From positions 1-55,164 of the forward strand of contig JANXWK010000038.1 of the NCBI GenBank assembly GCA_025351165.1: a stretch of 55,164 bases of DNA, in the 5' to 3' direction. A program made the position numbers and the translations under genes. Shown here one piece after another: positions 26,884 through 37,093 of this stretch. Below the pieces are notes generated by a model. It was given only the letters and a program-made list of their open reading frames with translations. It was not told where the DNA came from and searched no databases. The DNA comes from Hyphomicrobiales bacterium. Its GTDB lineage: Bacteria > Pseudomonadota > Alphaproteobacteria > Rhizobiales > Beijerinckiaceae. Positions within the stretch are counted from its first letter, which is position 1, and each line of letters opens with the position of its first letter.

Positions 26884-27194
26884 TAATTCAAAGCCAGTAT
26901 TTTATGTTGATGTTGTACACAGTGCAGATGTGCACACAGTAAATTTTCCTCACCCTTATTTCTAATTTCATAATCCTAACAAGCATTCATTTTCACCCAT
27001 AAATAAATATTCCAAAATTTACGCTTGCCAAATACCATTTCAAGATGCAGTCTCACATTTACAAGTATATTTTTAATATAGATTACATATAAACTTAAAT
27101 ATAGATAGCATGTAAACATTTCAGCACAGCTTTTTACTTGATGTAAAAGGTCAAATAAAATTGTTTAAAAGCAACTATAGAGGGGTTTACGACA
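26884..27194. other. intergenic region before the DyP peroxidase gene
   Basis: 311 AT-rich bases. The notable element is an imperfect direct repeat at 27075-27117, listed separately. There is also a small hairpin GTGCA-GATG-TGCAC near 26923-26936. No terminator with a T run is seen after nadE. Confidence 0.5.
27075..27117 (+). promoter_or_regulatory. imperfect 20-bp direct repeat upstream of the DyP gene
   Basis: AATATAGATTACATATAAAC (27075-27094) and AATATAGATAGCATGTAAAC (27098-27117) match at 17 of 20 positions with a 23-bp period, about two helix turns. They lie about 80-120 bp before the peroxidase start. This could be a pair of regulator binding sites, but it does not match the Fur, Irr or RirA consensus that I know. 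Confidence 0.4.
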
Positions 27195-28598
27195 ATGGCA
27201 CCTGCACAAGCTCTCCATGCCCTAACAGAACCTTTAACTGATGCCCAGATAGAGGGAGATCAAAAGCTTCACCTTCAGGATTTGCAGGGCAATATCCTCA
27301 AAGGCCATGGCAGAAACCATTCTGCTCATGTTTTTATCAGTTTCAAAGTCGGCAAGGCTGACGCAGCCAAAGCATGGATAAAAAAAGCTGCTAACGAGCA
27401 TAGGTTTACCAGCGCCTATCAGCAACTTAAAGCTGCAGCGGACTTCAAAAAAACCGGCAGGGATGGTGGGGTTTTTCAGATTTTTTTCATGAGCGCAAAA
27501 GGTTACAGCTATCTGGGGCAAGATGTTGCAAAATTTGACACAACCTTCAAAAATGGTCTGCGTGGCAGCATTGCGGCCTTAAATGACCCCCCTGTCACCG
27601 ACTGGGATGCAGAGCTGAAACCTGAATTTCACGCCATGCTTTTAATGGCTGATATTCGTCAGGCCAACGTCCATTTTATGGCTAAAGAACTTCAGATTGA
27701 GCTGGCACCACTTGCTGATACACAGATTGTGTTTGGTGATCAGCAAAAAAACGAAAGAGGCGATGGGATAGAGCACTTTGGCTATGTTGATGGGCGCAGC
27801 CAGCCCTTGATGCTGGAAGAGGAAATTTTAGGGGAGTCGGATGGTGTCACGCTTTGGGATCCAGCAGTGGGGCCAAAACTTGTGCTGGTAGCTGATCCTT
27901 TAGGCAAGCCAAAATCCAGCGGCAGTTATTTTGTATTCCGTAAACTGGAGGAAAAGGTCAAAGCTTTCAAGACACAGGAGCAGACCTTGGCAACACAGCT
28001 TGGTTTAACTGGGGACGCAAGAGAGCTTGCAGGTGCACTCGTTATCGGACGCTTTGAAGATGGCACGCCCGTAACCCTATTTGATGAGCCGATGATTGAA
28101 ACAAGTGCAGAACCAAACGGAGGCAGTGCACCAAACAATTTTGATTACAGAGCTGATCTGGATGGCTCAAAATGTCCATTTCATGGTCATATCCGCAAAA
28201 GCAACCCGCGTGGCTCAGGCCCAGGTGGTCTGGCAGACGAAAACTCACGACGCATGGCGCGGCGCGGTATCACTTATGGTAAGCGTACAGATGATTTTAC
28301 AGATATTAACGCTATGCCAGAGGGTGGGGTAGGGCTGTTATTCATGTCTTACCAGAGAAATATTGCGGATCAGTTTGAGTTTATTCAAAAAAGCTGGGTC
28401 AACAATGACAGCTTCCCTAAAGCCGGTGTGGGGATTGATCCTGTGTTAGGGCAGAATCCTGTTCAGACAGCCCAGAAATGGCCAAAAATCTGGGGGGATG
28501 CCAGCCAAACGGTGGATTTTAGTTTTCGTGAATTTGTAAAAATGCGCGGGGGTGAATATTTCTTTGCGCCAAGCCTTTCAAGTTTATCAAAGTTATAG
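27195..28598 (+). CDS. DyP-type (dye-decolourising) heme peroxidase
   Basis: A 467-residue protein. Family marks are DLQGNILKGHGRNHSAHVF near the N-terminus, the GxxDG-type catalytic motif FGYVDGRSQP with its distal Asp, KCPFHGHIRKSNPRG with the proximal heme His, RRGITYGKR, and LLFMSYQRNIADQFEFIQKSWVN. No Tat signal is present, so it is probably cytoplasmic; the size and insert pattern fit the larger C/D (class V) type rather than the encapsulin cargo type. No encapsulin or efeUO partner is adjacent. The start ATG has GAGG about 10 bases upstream. Confidence 0.92.
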   Translation: MAPAQALHALTEPLTDAQIEGDQKLHLQDLQGNILKGHGRNHSAHVFISFKVGKADAAKAWIKKAANEHRFTSAYQQLKAAADFKKTGRDGGVFQIFFMSAKGYSYLGQDVAKFDTTFKNGLRGSIAALNDPPVTDWDAELKPEFHAMLLMADIRQANVHFMAKELQIELAPLADTQIVFGDQQKNERGDGIEHFGYVDGRSQPLMLEEEILGESDGVTLWDPAVGPKLVLVADPLGKPKSSGSYFVFRKLEEKVKAFKTQEQTLATQLGLTGDARELAGALVIGRFEDGTPVTLFDEPMIETSAEPNGGSAPNNFDYRADLDGSKCPFHGHIRKSNPRGSGPGGLADENSRRMARRGITYGKRTDDFTDINAMPEGGVGLLFMSYQRNIADQFEFIQKSWVNNDSFPKAGVGIDPVLGQNPVQTAQKWPKIWGDASQTVDFSFREFVKMRGGEYFFAPSLSSLSKL

Positions 28599-28816
28599 AT
28601 TTTTAAACAAATATGGCTCTTGTTGACCCAACAGCCTTTCAACAAATCTTGCATCTCAAAAATTCTTCTAATTGCATTTGTTGAACCTGCTATTGAACAA
28701 GGGCCTGCTGCAACACAAATGACTGTTTCTTGACTATCTTTGGCGAAGCTGTAATTCAACAACTTTAAAAGAATGTGCAATTTGTAATTGATCAACTGAA
28801 CATCTATAAACATTTT

Positions 28817-30166
28817 ATGTTTACAATTGATTCCACATCTGTCTTGCGCTTTGCGCCTTCCCCCACAGGCTATCTGCATATCGGCAATGCACGCCCTGCA
28901 TTGATTAATGCCATATTGGCCCGTAAATTTGGCGGTAAGTTCATCCTACGCCTTGATGATACGGATACAGAGCGTTCAACTGAAGCTTTTGCCACTGCCA
29001 TTCAGGAAGATTTGGGCTGGCTAGGCATCCAGTGGGACAGGTTTGAACGTCAATCGACGCGTGTAGCACGATATGACGAAGCTTTGACTGGCCTTAAAAA
29101 CCAGGGACTTGTGTATCCTTGCTATGAAACACCTGAAGAGCTTGATCGTAAACGTAAATTGCAACAGACGCGTGGCTTGCCCCCTGTATATGATCGCGCA
29201 GCTTTAAAACTGACACCAGAGCAACGTGCAAAGCTTGAAGCAGATGGTGTGCAACCACATTGGCGTTTCAAGCTCTCTGGGCAAACAGCCAACTGGCATG
29301 ATGGTGTGCGGGGTAATGCACATATTGAAACATCATCGCTTTCCGATCCCGTGCTTGTACGTGCTGATGGCACTGTTTTATACACATTTGCTTCTGTCGT
29401 GGATGATATGGATATGGGCGTTACCCATATAATCCGTGGGGAAGACCATGTCGCAAATACAGCTGTCCAACTTGAGCTTTTTGCAGCCTTGAATGCAAAG
29501 CCACCGCAATTTGCCCATCACAACCTTATCACCACCACCACTGGCGAGGAAATGTCCAAGCGCAAAGGCTCATTATCCATTCGCTCTTTCCGCGAAGAGG
29601 GCGCTGATCCTATGGCGGTCGTCTGCGTTGCAGTGCTGACAGGGTCTTCAGAAGCAGTCCGACCTTTTAAAAGCATAACAGCTTTGGCAGAAGTGTTTGA
29701 CATATCCAAATTATCACGCGCCCTCACCAAGTTTGATCCTGCTGAAATTGGCATTGTAAGTGCACGTTTGCTGCATGAAAAACCATTTGAAGAGGTGGAA
29801 ATCTCTTTGGCTGAGCAGGGAATTATAGGTATAAAAGCCCGTGACTTCTGGCTGTGCATTCACTCCAATATCAATAAAATTGATGAAGCTAAAGACTGGT
29901 GGGCAATTGCCACAGGCACAGTAGCGTCCGTGATTGCCGAGCCAGATTATATCAGTGATGCGATTGCTCTTTTGCCAGAGGCGCCTTTTACACATGACAC
30001 CTGGGGTGAATGGACTGATGCCCTAAAACTAAAAACTGGTCGGAAGGGCAGGGCACTCTTTATGCCTTTGCGGTTGGCGCTTACTGGCCTGGAACACGGG
30101 CCAGAGCTGAAACTGTTATTGCCACTGATGGGACGGGATTTGTGTATATCCCGTTTAAATGGATAA
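28817..30166 (+). CDS. gltX: glutamyl-tRNA synthetase
   Basis: A 449-residue class I synthetase. ATG 28817 gives [29 protein letters not shown] with HIGN at 21-24; the open frame begins at 28775. KMSKS appears as [12 protein letters not shown]. The family segments [13 protein letters not shown] and [20 protein letters not shown] are present. Alphaproteobacteria usually carry two paralogues, and this length and N-terminus fit the shorter GltX2 type, so it may be one of two. It is convergent with the histidine kinase (3-bp gap). Confidence 0.93.
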   Translation: MFTIDSTSVLRFAPSPTGYLHIGNARPALINAILARKFGGKFILRLDDTDTERSTEAFATAIQEDLGWLGIQWDRFERQSTRVARYDEALTGLKNQGLVYPCYETPEELDRKRKLQQTRGLPPVYDRAALKLTPEQRAKLEADGVQPHWRFKLSGQTANWHDGVRGNAHIETSSLSDPVLVRADGTVLYTFASVVDDMDMGVTHIIRGEDHVANTAVQLELFAALNAKPPQFAHHNLITTTTGEEMSKRKGSLSIRSFREEGADPMAVVCVAVLTGSSEAVRPFKSITALAEVFDISKLSRALTKFDPAEIGIVSARLLHEKPFEEVEISLAEQGIIGIKARDFWLCIHSNINKIDEAKDWWAIATGTVASVIAEPDYISDAIALLPEAPFTHDTWGEWTDALKLKTGRKGRALFMPLRLALTGLEHGPELKLLLPLMGRDLCISRLNG

Positions 30167-30169
30167 ATT

Positions 30170-32476
30170 TTAAGCCGCTATCCTCTGCTGGAAACTAAAG
30201 GCTTTACGCGCTATTGGTAGGTGCACCATAACAATGGTGCCAGTTCCAGTACGGGAGCGAACTCTTATACGGCCACCTTGGAGTTCAGTGAGTGATTTTG
30301 CAATTGAGAATCCCAACCCGGACCCTTTCATACCATCATCCATGTGGCTGCCAACCTGGCGAAAAGGCTGTCCCAGTTTGTTAAGCATATCTGGTGTAAT
30401 GCCAACTCCGTTATCCTCAATAAATACATTCACCCCATCCTCAACGCGCACAGTGCGCAATCGTATGGATCCATTCTTTGGCGTGAACTTTACAGCATTT
30501 TGCAGGAGATGAATAAATATCTGATCTACAGCACGCCTGTCAGCATTAAGTATAATATCCTCTCTTACACGTACATCAATGTGAATGGACTTATCTTCTG
30601 CCACACCAACAATCTTGCGTAGCGTTTTTTCAAGAGAGCCGTTTAACTTCATGCTTTTATTGTCCAGATGGATCCGCCCTGAATCAATCCGTGCCATTTC
30701 AAGTACATCATCAATAACATTCAGCAGATAATTACCACTGGCACGAATATCTTTTACATAACCTACATAACGCTCTGAGCCTAATGGACCAAAAAATGCG
30801 TTCTCCATCATTTGGCTGAACCCTATGATTGCGTTAAGCGGTGTACGCAATTCATGGCTCATATTGGCTAAAAACTCGGATTTGGCCTGATTGGCACTTT
30901 CTGCATTAGCTTTTTGGAGTAGGTACTTGTCAGCCAGATCAGAGAGCTGGCTCGCCTGAACCTCCAAGGTCTGTCGTGACTGGCGCAGGTCAGAAACAGT
31001 CTGCAAAAGCCATCTTTCGCTTTCTGCAAGGCGTTCACCCTGCTGCTTTAGGAGCGTAATATCCGTTCCAACCGATACATAGCCCCCGCAATTTGTTGGC
31101 CTTTCACTTATTTGGAGCCAGCGCCCATCCTGCAACTGCGCTTCATACGTCATGGCGCCACTTTTTGGACATTCACCCATCGTAATTTTACTATGCACGT
31201 TTAGGGGTATGCTATCTGCGTATATATCAGAGTAGCTTCTGCCAATCAGGGCATCAACAGCTTTTAAGCCATGCAGCTGTCGATATTTGGAATTGCTCAT
31301 AACAAGGCGATTATCGGCATCCCATAATACAAAGGCTTCTGATATGCTTTCAATAGCTTCACGAAGGCGTTGGTCAGCTGCATGTGTATGTTCAGCAAGC
31401 CTCTTCTGCTCAGTAATATCAAGCGCAATCCCTATAAGATGCTTGGAGCTGGTTGATTTCTCATACACAACTTCAGCCCGTGACCGCAGCCATATCCAGC
31501 GGCCACTTACATGGCGCGCCCTAAACTCCTGATCAATAGCCTGCTTACCAGTTTCGTTCAGATGCTTTAGAAAATCGAACAAGTTGGCATCATCTGGGTG
31601 TAAGAGCGTGTTGATAAAAGAAAAAGGCTGAAATTCACTTTCACGCTTCATTCCCAACAAATCATACATGGAATCAGACCAGTAGACTTGCCCACTTGTT
31701 ATATCCCAATCCCATAATCCACAATGCCCACAGTTAAGCGCAACATCTATGCGGCTGGAAAGTCTTCCGCATATAAGATTAGCAACCCCAGCACGTGCAG
31801 CCTGTTTATAATAGGCAATTCCCAATGTTGCCATAACTATGGCAGCTGTAATCATCAAAATCATAATGGTTAAAGTACGATGTTTCCATGAGACAAGCGC
31901 GTCATCAACAGGCTGCGCTACTGTAAGCGACCCAAAAGGAGCTTTTAAAGGGGCTGTTGCAACAATTTTCTGTATATCACCAGATTGAAGTATGTAAGCC
32001 ATACTTGGTGTGCCGCGAATACCAAGCGTATCAAAATCTGCGTTAAGGGCGCTTGCAAGTGTTTTTCCAGCAACATCAGGCAAAGTAGCCACAATAATGC
32101 CATTTTCATTGGTAAGATAAAATTCATAGTCGCTGCGAAAATTATGCTTTGACAACGTTTCCGCCAGTAATCCTGCACTTTCATGATCTTCAATCTTATC
32201 ACGCGGAAGCTGGTCTAACTTTAAAGCAATGAGAGAACGAACAAATTCCAAATTTACTTGTGATTTTTTGAGTACATCTTCCCGACCATCAAAAATATTA
32301 ACCCATGTGCCAAGAGTAATGCTTATTAAAAAAATGACGATGAGGGTAGGAATTGACCGTGCCATCCAGGGTTCAGTTGTGTTTATCATTTCATTATGTT
32401 TAAAACTATGCGTTTTCGTGGAGGCACTTGTATTGGGTACGCAACATTCATCGTAACATGTGTGCGTACGCGCCAT
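30170..32476 (-). CDS. pleC: PAS-domain sensor histidine kinase, PleC-like
   Basis: A 768-residue protein from ATG 32476, preferred because AGGAAGGGG lies 7 bases upstream; the frame is open to GTG 32542. Two membrane helices (IPTLIVIFLISITLGTW near residue 40 and LTIMILMITAAIVMATLGIAYY near 205) flank a periplasmic sensor region. Then come two PAS domains (CGLWDWDITSGQVYWSDSM; AFVLWDADNRLVMSN), the dimerisation/phosphoacceptor box FLANMSHELRTPLNAIIGFSQMM, and N, G1 and G2 boxes (LLQNAVKFTP, DNGVGI, GSGLGFSIAKSL). The H-box region FFGPLG...YVGYVKDIRASGNYLLNVIDDVLEMARIDSGRI is that of PleC/DivJ/PdhS kinases. In rhizobia I recall pleC near glnE and pepN, which agrees with the pepN neighbour. 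The exact paralogue is inferred. Confidence 0.75.
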   Translation of the reverse strand: MARTHTCYDECCVPNTSASTKTHSFKHNEMINTTEPWMARSIPTLIVIFLISITLGTWVNIFDGREDVLKKSQVNLEFVRSLIALKLDQLPRDKIEDHESAGLLAETLSKHNFRSDYEFYLTNENGIIVATLPDVAGKTLASALNADFDTLGIRGTPSMAYILQSGDIQKIVATAPLKAPFGSLTVAQPVDDALVSWKHRTLTIMILMITAAIVMATLGIAYYKQAARAGVANLICGRLSSRIDVALNCGHCGLWDWDITSGQVYWSDSMYDLLGMKRESEFQPFSFINTLLHPDDANLFDFLKHLNETGKQAIDQEFRARHVSGRWIWLRSRAEVVYEKSTSSKHLIGIALDITEQKRLAEHTHAADQRLREAIESISEAFVLWDADNRLVMSNSKYRQLHGLKAVDALIGRSYSDIYADSIPLNVHSKITMGECPKSGAMTYEAQLQDGRWLQISERPTNCGGYVSVGTDITLLKQQGERLAESERWLLQTVSDLRQSRQTLEVQASQLSDLADKYLLQKANAESANQAKSEFLANMSHELRTPLNAIIGFSQMMENAFFGPLGSERYVGYVKDIRASGNYLLNVIDDVLEMARIDSGRIHLDNKSMKLNGSLEKTLRKIVGVAEDKSIHIDVRVREDIILNADRRAVDQIFIHLLQNAVKFTPKNGSIRLRTVRVEDGVNVFIEDNGVGITPDMLNKLGQPFRQVGSHMDDGMKGSGLGFSIAKSLTELQGGRIRVRSRTGTGTIVMVHLPIARKAFSFQQRIAA

Positions 32477-32924
32477 GCCGTTACCCCTTCCTGCAAAGTT
32501 GTTAATTACATTCAAATCAGTTCGAAGCAATCTATCGAACACACTCTACTTGAATCATATTTTGAATCGCTGTCTAGGGGCAAAGTCCAGATAGTTTATA
32601 TTTCGTTTACTTTTATTTTATTAAACTTGTTTATTTAGTATTGCATTTTTTATGTTCTATATTTGATTCATAATCGTTCTGATTTGTTCTATCCGCGCAA
32701 TACAAGTATGAAGTTTGAATTAAGTTTGAGGCAAATACAGAGGATGCATTTTAGATTTAACTCTGGTGCATAAGATGTTATTTTAAAAATGAAATAAAAC
32801 ATTCAAAAAAGGTAACCGCGCATGACAGGTACCTTTTTAAACATGCAGGAATAGATTAAAACTGTAGCTTTAATAAATTTTAGCCAGCAAATTTTCTGCA
32901 ATAATGTCAAAAAGTGCATTTTTC
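32477..32924. other. promoter region of the PleC-like kinase; three GANTC sites
   Basis: About 450 bases between the kinase start and the 3' end of pepN, very AT-rich. GAATC at 32552-32556 and 32564-32568 and GATTC at 32665-32669 are GANTC (CcrM methylation) sites upstream of the kinase. No other gene or RNA is recognised. No T-run hairpin is seen after pepN. Confidence 0.5.
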
Positions 32925-35522
32925 TCAAGCTAGGCTACGTTCAATAATATCGCGCAAATCAACTGACAGATCACTAGCAGCCTGCACATTTCGTAAAGCT
33001 TTTTCAGCCAAGGCACATCTGGTTGGCTCCAGCATGCGCCATGTTCTAAAAGCCGTTGCCATGCGGGCAGAGACTTGCGGGTTGATTTTATCAATTTCGA
33101 TAATCTGTCCTGCCACAAAATCATAGCCTGTTCCATCAGCACGGTTAAATTGGGTAAAATTGCCAAATGCAAATGTGCCGATCACCGAACGTATACGGTT
33201 AGGATTTGTGGGGCTGTAAGCTGTATGGTTCATTAAATGTTGAATGCGCTCTAATATATTGGGCTCTTGGATGGCGGCTTGAACTGTAAACCATTTATCT
33301 AGAACCAAAGCATTATCATGATATTGTGTCTCAAATTCTGCAAATGCCGCTTCACGCGCATCTCCAGCTTGCACCGCCATGAGCGAAAGACTTGCAATCC
33401 GCGTTGTCATGTTGGTGGCCGCCGCAAATTGAGTCTGCAACAAGCTCATACCGAGTTCAGGCTTAGCTGCTGTAATATAGCTCAAAACAGCTGTATTTAA
33501 AGCTCTGCGCCCGGCACTTTGTGCATCTGGCGTAAACTCTCCACCATCTTTTAACTGCTCGTGCAAGGCCAATAAAGGCTTTAATAACTCGAGGCCAATC
33601 TCACCTTGGAGATTTTTGCGCGCTGCATGAATTGCGTCAGGATCAATATTTGTGCCCATTGCACGTGCAATTTCTTGGCAGCTTGGCAATTTGAGCGCCA
33701 ATGCCGCAAAAGCAGGATCGGTAAGTGCGTTTTTAAGCACATTTTTAAACGCTGCAATAATATGCAAGTTATTGCCAGTTACCCGAGTGCTACGCGCCAC
33801 TAAATGGCGCAACTCAAGCGTCTGCATAGCCTGCCAACGATTAAACGCATCTGTATCGTGAGCAGCCAGAATACCATAATCTGCATCGCTCAGATCAGTT
33901 TCCAGAACAACGGGAGCAGAAAACCCACGCAAAATAGAGGGCACCTGCGTGGGTTTCAAGTCCTGAAAAGTAAGGGACGCCTGTGGCTTATCCAGCACAA
34001 AAACTTTCGCTTGCGTTTCGCCATTTTCATCAATCATTGCCAAGGAAATGGGAATTACAACTGGATTTTTTACATCCTGTCCTGGTGTGCTTTTCTGGCT
34101 TTGTGAAAAATCCAGACGCAGCGTTTGCGCTGCCTCATTATACACTCGTTTTACATTCACAACGGGCGTGCCTGCCTGCCCATACCAGATAAAAAACTGT
34201 GATAAATCTATGCCAGAAGCCTCACAAAAACATGTTATGAATTCTTCAATCGTTGCTGCATGACCATCATGACGGTCAAAGTATAAATCCATACCTGTTT
34301 TGAATGCCGCGTCGCCCAACAGAATTTTGAGCATTCTGATGAGTTCTGCCCCTTTTTCATAAATGGTTGCTGTGTAGAAGTTATTGATCTCAGAATAGGC
34401 CTCTGGTCGCACGGGATGCGCCAATGGCCCTGCATCTTCGCCAAACTGACGTTCGCGCAAATCAATCACATCTTCAATGCGTTTAACCGCTCTTGAGCGC
34501 ATGTCGGATGAAAATTCCTGGTCTCTGAAAACAGTTAATCCTTCTTTCAGGCAGAGCTGAAACCAGTCACGACATGTAATGCGATTGCCTGTCCAGTTAT
34601 GGAAATATTCATGGGCAACAATGGCTTCAATATTGGCATAATCCTGATCGGTAGCCGTTTGTGGTGTTGCAAGGATATATTTATCATTAAAAATGTTCAG
34701 GCCCTTATTCTCCATTGCGCCCATATTGAAATCAGATACGGCAACAATATTAAAAACGTCCAGATCATATTCGCGCCCAAAAGCAGTTTCATCCCAGGCC
34801 ATGGAGCGTTTAAGCGCAGCAAGAGCGTAATCAGCTTGCGCCTCTTTACCCTTTTCTACATAAACATTAAGATCAACATGATTGCCAGAGTGTGTTACGA
34901 ACGTATCGCAGACCACACCTAAATCACCAGCTACAATTGCAAATAAATAGGCAGGCTTTGGATGTGGATCATACCAAACCGCAAAATGACGATTAGTGTT
35001 TTGAACATCGCTGGTTAGCACGGGGTTGCCATTTGCGAGCAAAATTGGACATTCTGTTTTGTCTGCCTCCAGCCGCACCGTGTAAACAGCCATTACATCG
35101 GGGCGATCCAGAAAATAGGTTATGCGACGAAACCCTTCGGCCTCGCATTGTGTGCAGTAAACTCCATTGGAGCGATAAAGCCCCATAAGTTTTGTATTGG
35201 CCGCAGGATTGATTTTTGTTGTTATTTCAAGCGTAAAACGGGTATTGGGGGGTGCATGCAACTCAAGTTTCTGCGGCGTTACACTGTAATCAACAGACTG
35301 TAATTCAACGTTATTCAGTCTAATGCCAACCAGTTCAAGCTCATCGCCATCCAGAGCCAGCTTTGCATCTGCAACGCCTTTTGGGTTTGGCACAACAACC
35401 AGCTTTGCCCTTACAATCGTTGCATCTGGCTCAAGAGTGAAATCAAGATCAACGGTTTCAATCAGGTAGTCAGATGGTTTGTAATCACGAAGACGGATGA
35501 TGGGTGTAGAAGGATTTTGCAT
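32925..35522 (-). CDS. pepN: aminopeptidase N (M1 family)
   Basis: An 865-residue zinc metallopeptidase that removes N-terminal residues from peptides in the cytoplasm. ATG 35522 (MQNPSTPIIRLRDYKPSDYLIETVDLDFTL) matches relatives; the frame is open to 35573. The substrate-binding GAMEN motif is in NMGAMENKGLNIFN. The zinc site is VAHEYFHNWTGNRI with the distant Glu in CLKEGLTVFRDQEF. The C-terminal alpha-helical DUF3458-type domain runs to the end (LERIQHLMNHTAYSPTNPNRIRSVIGTFA). Full length. It is followed at some distance by the PleC-like kinase on the same strand. Confidence 0.96.
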   Translation of the reverse strand: MQNPSTPIIRLRDYKPSDYLIETVDLDFTLEPDATIVRAKLVVVPNPKGVADAKLALDGDELELVGIRLNNVELQSVDYSVTPQKLELHAPPNTRFTLEITTKINPAANTKLMGLYRSNGVYCTQCEAEGFRRITYFLDRPDVMAVYTVRLEADKTECPILLANGNPVLTSDVQNTNRHFAVWYDPHPKPAYLFAIVAGDLGVVCDTFVTHSGNHVDLNVYVEKGKEAQADYALAALKRSMAWDETAFGREYDLDVFNIVAVSDFNMGAMENKGLNIFNDKYILATPQTATDQDYANIEAIVAHEYFHNWTGNRITCRDWFQLCLKEGLTVFRDQEFSSDMRSRAVKRIEDVIDLRERQFGEDAGPLAHPVRPEAYSEINNFYTATIYEKGAELIRMLKILLGDAAFKTGMDLYFDRHDGHAATIEEFITCFCEASGIDLSQFFIWYGQAGTPVVNVKRVYNEAAQTLRLDFSQSQKSTPGQDVKNPVVIPISLAMIDENGETQAKVFVLDKPQASLTFQDLKPTQVPSILRGFSAPVVLETDLSDADYGILAAHDTDAFNRWQAMQTLELRHLVARSTRVTGNNLHIIAAFKNVLKNALTDPAFAALALKLPSCQEIARAMGTNIDPDAIHAARKNLQGEIGLELLKPLLALHEQLKDGGEFTPDAQSAGRRALNTAVLSYITAAKPELGMSLLQTQFAAATNMTTRIASLSLMAVQAGDAREAAFAEFETQYHDNALVLDKWFTVQAAIQEPNILERIQHLMNHTAYSPTNPNRIRSVIGTFAFGNFTQFNRADGTGYDFVAGQIIEIDKINPQVSARMATAFRTWRMLEPTRCALAEKALRNVQAASDLSVDLRDIIERSLA

Positions 35523-35588
35523 GGATGAATGTGCCTTTATGTTGCACAGATGAATTGCCATGCTTTGTAACAAATAACAATATAAATG

Positions 35589-36998
35589 CTATTTGGGCTC
35601 AGCATGGCTCACAATTCGCACCACTTGCGGGCAGGCTATGCGCACCTTGCGCTCAAGCTCATCCACAGCACTATGAACACTTTCAACGCTCAGTTCAGGC
35701 GCAGATAATACATGCAGTGACACAACCAGCCCACGGGGTGTTTGTCGCACCCGAATGGAATGCACATCACCAATGCCCTCTACTTCTGCCTCAATACTTT
35801 TAATAATTCCCGCAATTTCGTCTCTTGTCTCCAAGGGTGCATCATCACCCTTTAAACCTTGCGCCTCCAGCGGTTCAATATGTGTTTCAACTTCAGTTTC
35901 ACTGCCAAATTCATTGCGTATGGCAGTTTCCAGCTTACTGGCAATCTGGTGAGCGGCAGCAAGACTCATGCGGCCATCCACTTCAATATCAAGTGAAATT
36001 GAAAGTTTGCCTGCAAGCTCCTGCACCGTCACATGATGCACAGGCACACGGCGCTTTGCAGAAATCAGCAATACACGTTCAAGAATTGTTTCATCGTCAT
36101 ATGTGTAGGGTTCAGCTGCAATGGTTGCCTCAACGGTGGGTAAAACGGCTTGTATCGCTATTTGTGCCTGTGCCTTGATGTCTGATACCCTCTCCAGTGA
36201 GAACCCGCGCGATACCAGAATCTTCACATCCGCATAGATAACAGCTCCAACAGAGCGCACCTTTATGGAGTGTACATCAGCTATGCCTTGCACAGTTTCC
36301 ACTGCACCCCTAATTGTATCCGTAGCGCCTTCTGGTGCACTGTCTACAAGTGTATTGATAGTTTCTTTCCCCAATTGCCAGCCAGCCACTGCAATTATGG
36401 CTGATACCCCAATACTGGCAATTGCATCTCCTTTCACAAAGCCAAAATGCACTGCAATAAGCCCTGCAAGAACTGCAATGGATCCCAGCATATCAGAGGA
36501 AAAATGAAGAGCATTTGAACTAAGTGCTGCGCTGTTAGTGAGCTTTGCAATATGTTTTAAATGCTGCCAGCGTATAAAATCTACACAAATGGCAAACACC
36601 GTTACAGTCATTGCAATAGCAGTTGAGTCCAGCTCACCTGTTATTCCCATAACAAGTCGTTTGATTGCCTCATACCCTACAAAAACAGCCAGAATAATCA
36701 GCAAGGCCGTTTCAACGAGCGCTGCTACGGCCTCAATCTTGCCATGTCCATAATGATGGTCATCATCAGCTGGTTTTTCACCCTGTTTAATGGCAAACCA
36801 GGTCATAATAGTAGCTGCAAAGTCAATCAGTCCATGCGCCGCTTCTGAGAGCAGGGCAAGGGAGCCAGATAGCAGGCCCGCAATGAACTTCAAAACAGTC
36901 AACAATCCACTGGCAATAATAGACAGTCGTGCTGCACGCTCTTTTTCTTGATTATGATTAGCTTGAGTAAGACTGTTTTCAAGCATAAAATCTGCCAT
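35589..36998 (-). CDS. cation diffusion facilitator with duplicated C-terminal domain
   Basis: A 469-residue metal/proton antiporter, against about 300 for an ordinary CDF. Six membrane helices span residues 25-215, with both metal-site motifs: SEAAHGLID (HxxxD, helix 2) and LHFSSDMLG (HxxxD, helix 5). A His-rich cytoplasmic loop DDDHHYGHGK is present. The C-terminal half carries tandem zinc-transporter dimerisation-type repeats, seen in the near-identical IADVHSIKVRSVG and IGDVHSIRVRQTP segments, with a third, more diverged unit (HHVTVQELAGKLSISLDIEVDG) between. It probably exports Zn2+, Fe2+ or another divalent ion. It has its own promoter upstream and faces gloA divergently. Confidence 0.9.
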   Translation of the reverse strand: MADFMLENSLTQANHNQEKERAARLSIIASGLLTVLKFIAGLLSGSLALLSEAAHGLIDFAATIMTWFAIKQGEKPADDDHHYGHGKIEAVAALVETALLIILAVFVGYEAIKRLVMGITGELDSTAIAMTVTVFAICVDFIRWQHLKHIAKLTNSAALSSNALHFSSDMLGSIAVLAGLIAVHFGFVKGDAIASIGVSAIIAVAGWQLGKETINTLVDSAPEGATDTIRGAVETVQGIADVHSIKVRSVGAVIYADVKILVSRGFSLERVSDIKAQAQIAIQAVLPTVEATIAAEPYTYDDETILERVLLISAKRRVPVHHVTVQELAGKLSISLDIEVDGRMSLAAAHQIASKLETAIRNEFGSETEVETHIEPLEAQGLKGDDAPLETRDEIAGIIKSIEAEVEGIGDVHSIRVRQTPRGLVVSLHVLSAPELSVESVHSAVDELERKVRIACPQVVRIVSHAEPK

Positions 36999-37093
36999 TC
37001 CATGTTTTTTTCAAGAGACAGATAAACTAATCAGATGGTATCAGGTTTAATCAGTCTGCCATGCGCAGACTATATCAGAGAAGGTTTAAACAC

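Noticed and set aside
28463-28879. Reverse open frame between the DyP gene and gltX
   Set aside because: It covers the ends of two conserved genes and its translation has no protein-like features.
33606-34263. Several forward open frames inside pepN
   Set aside because: They are antisense to the well-conserved aminopeptidase C-terminal domain.
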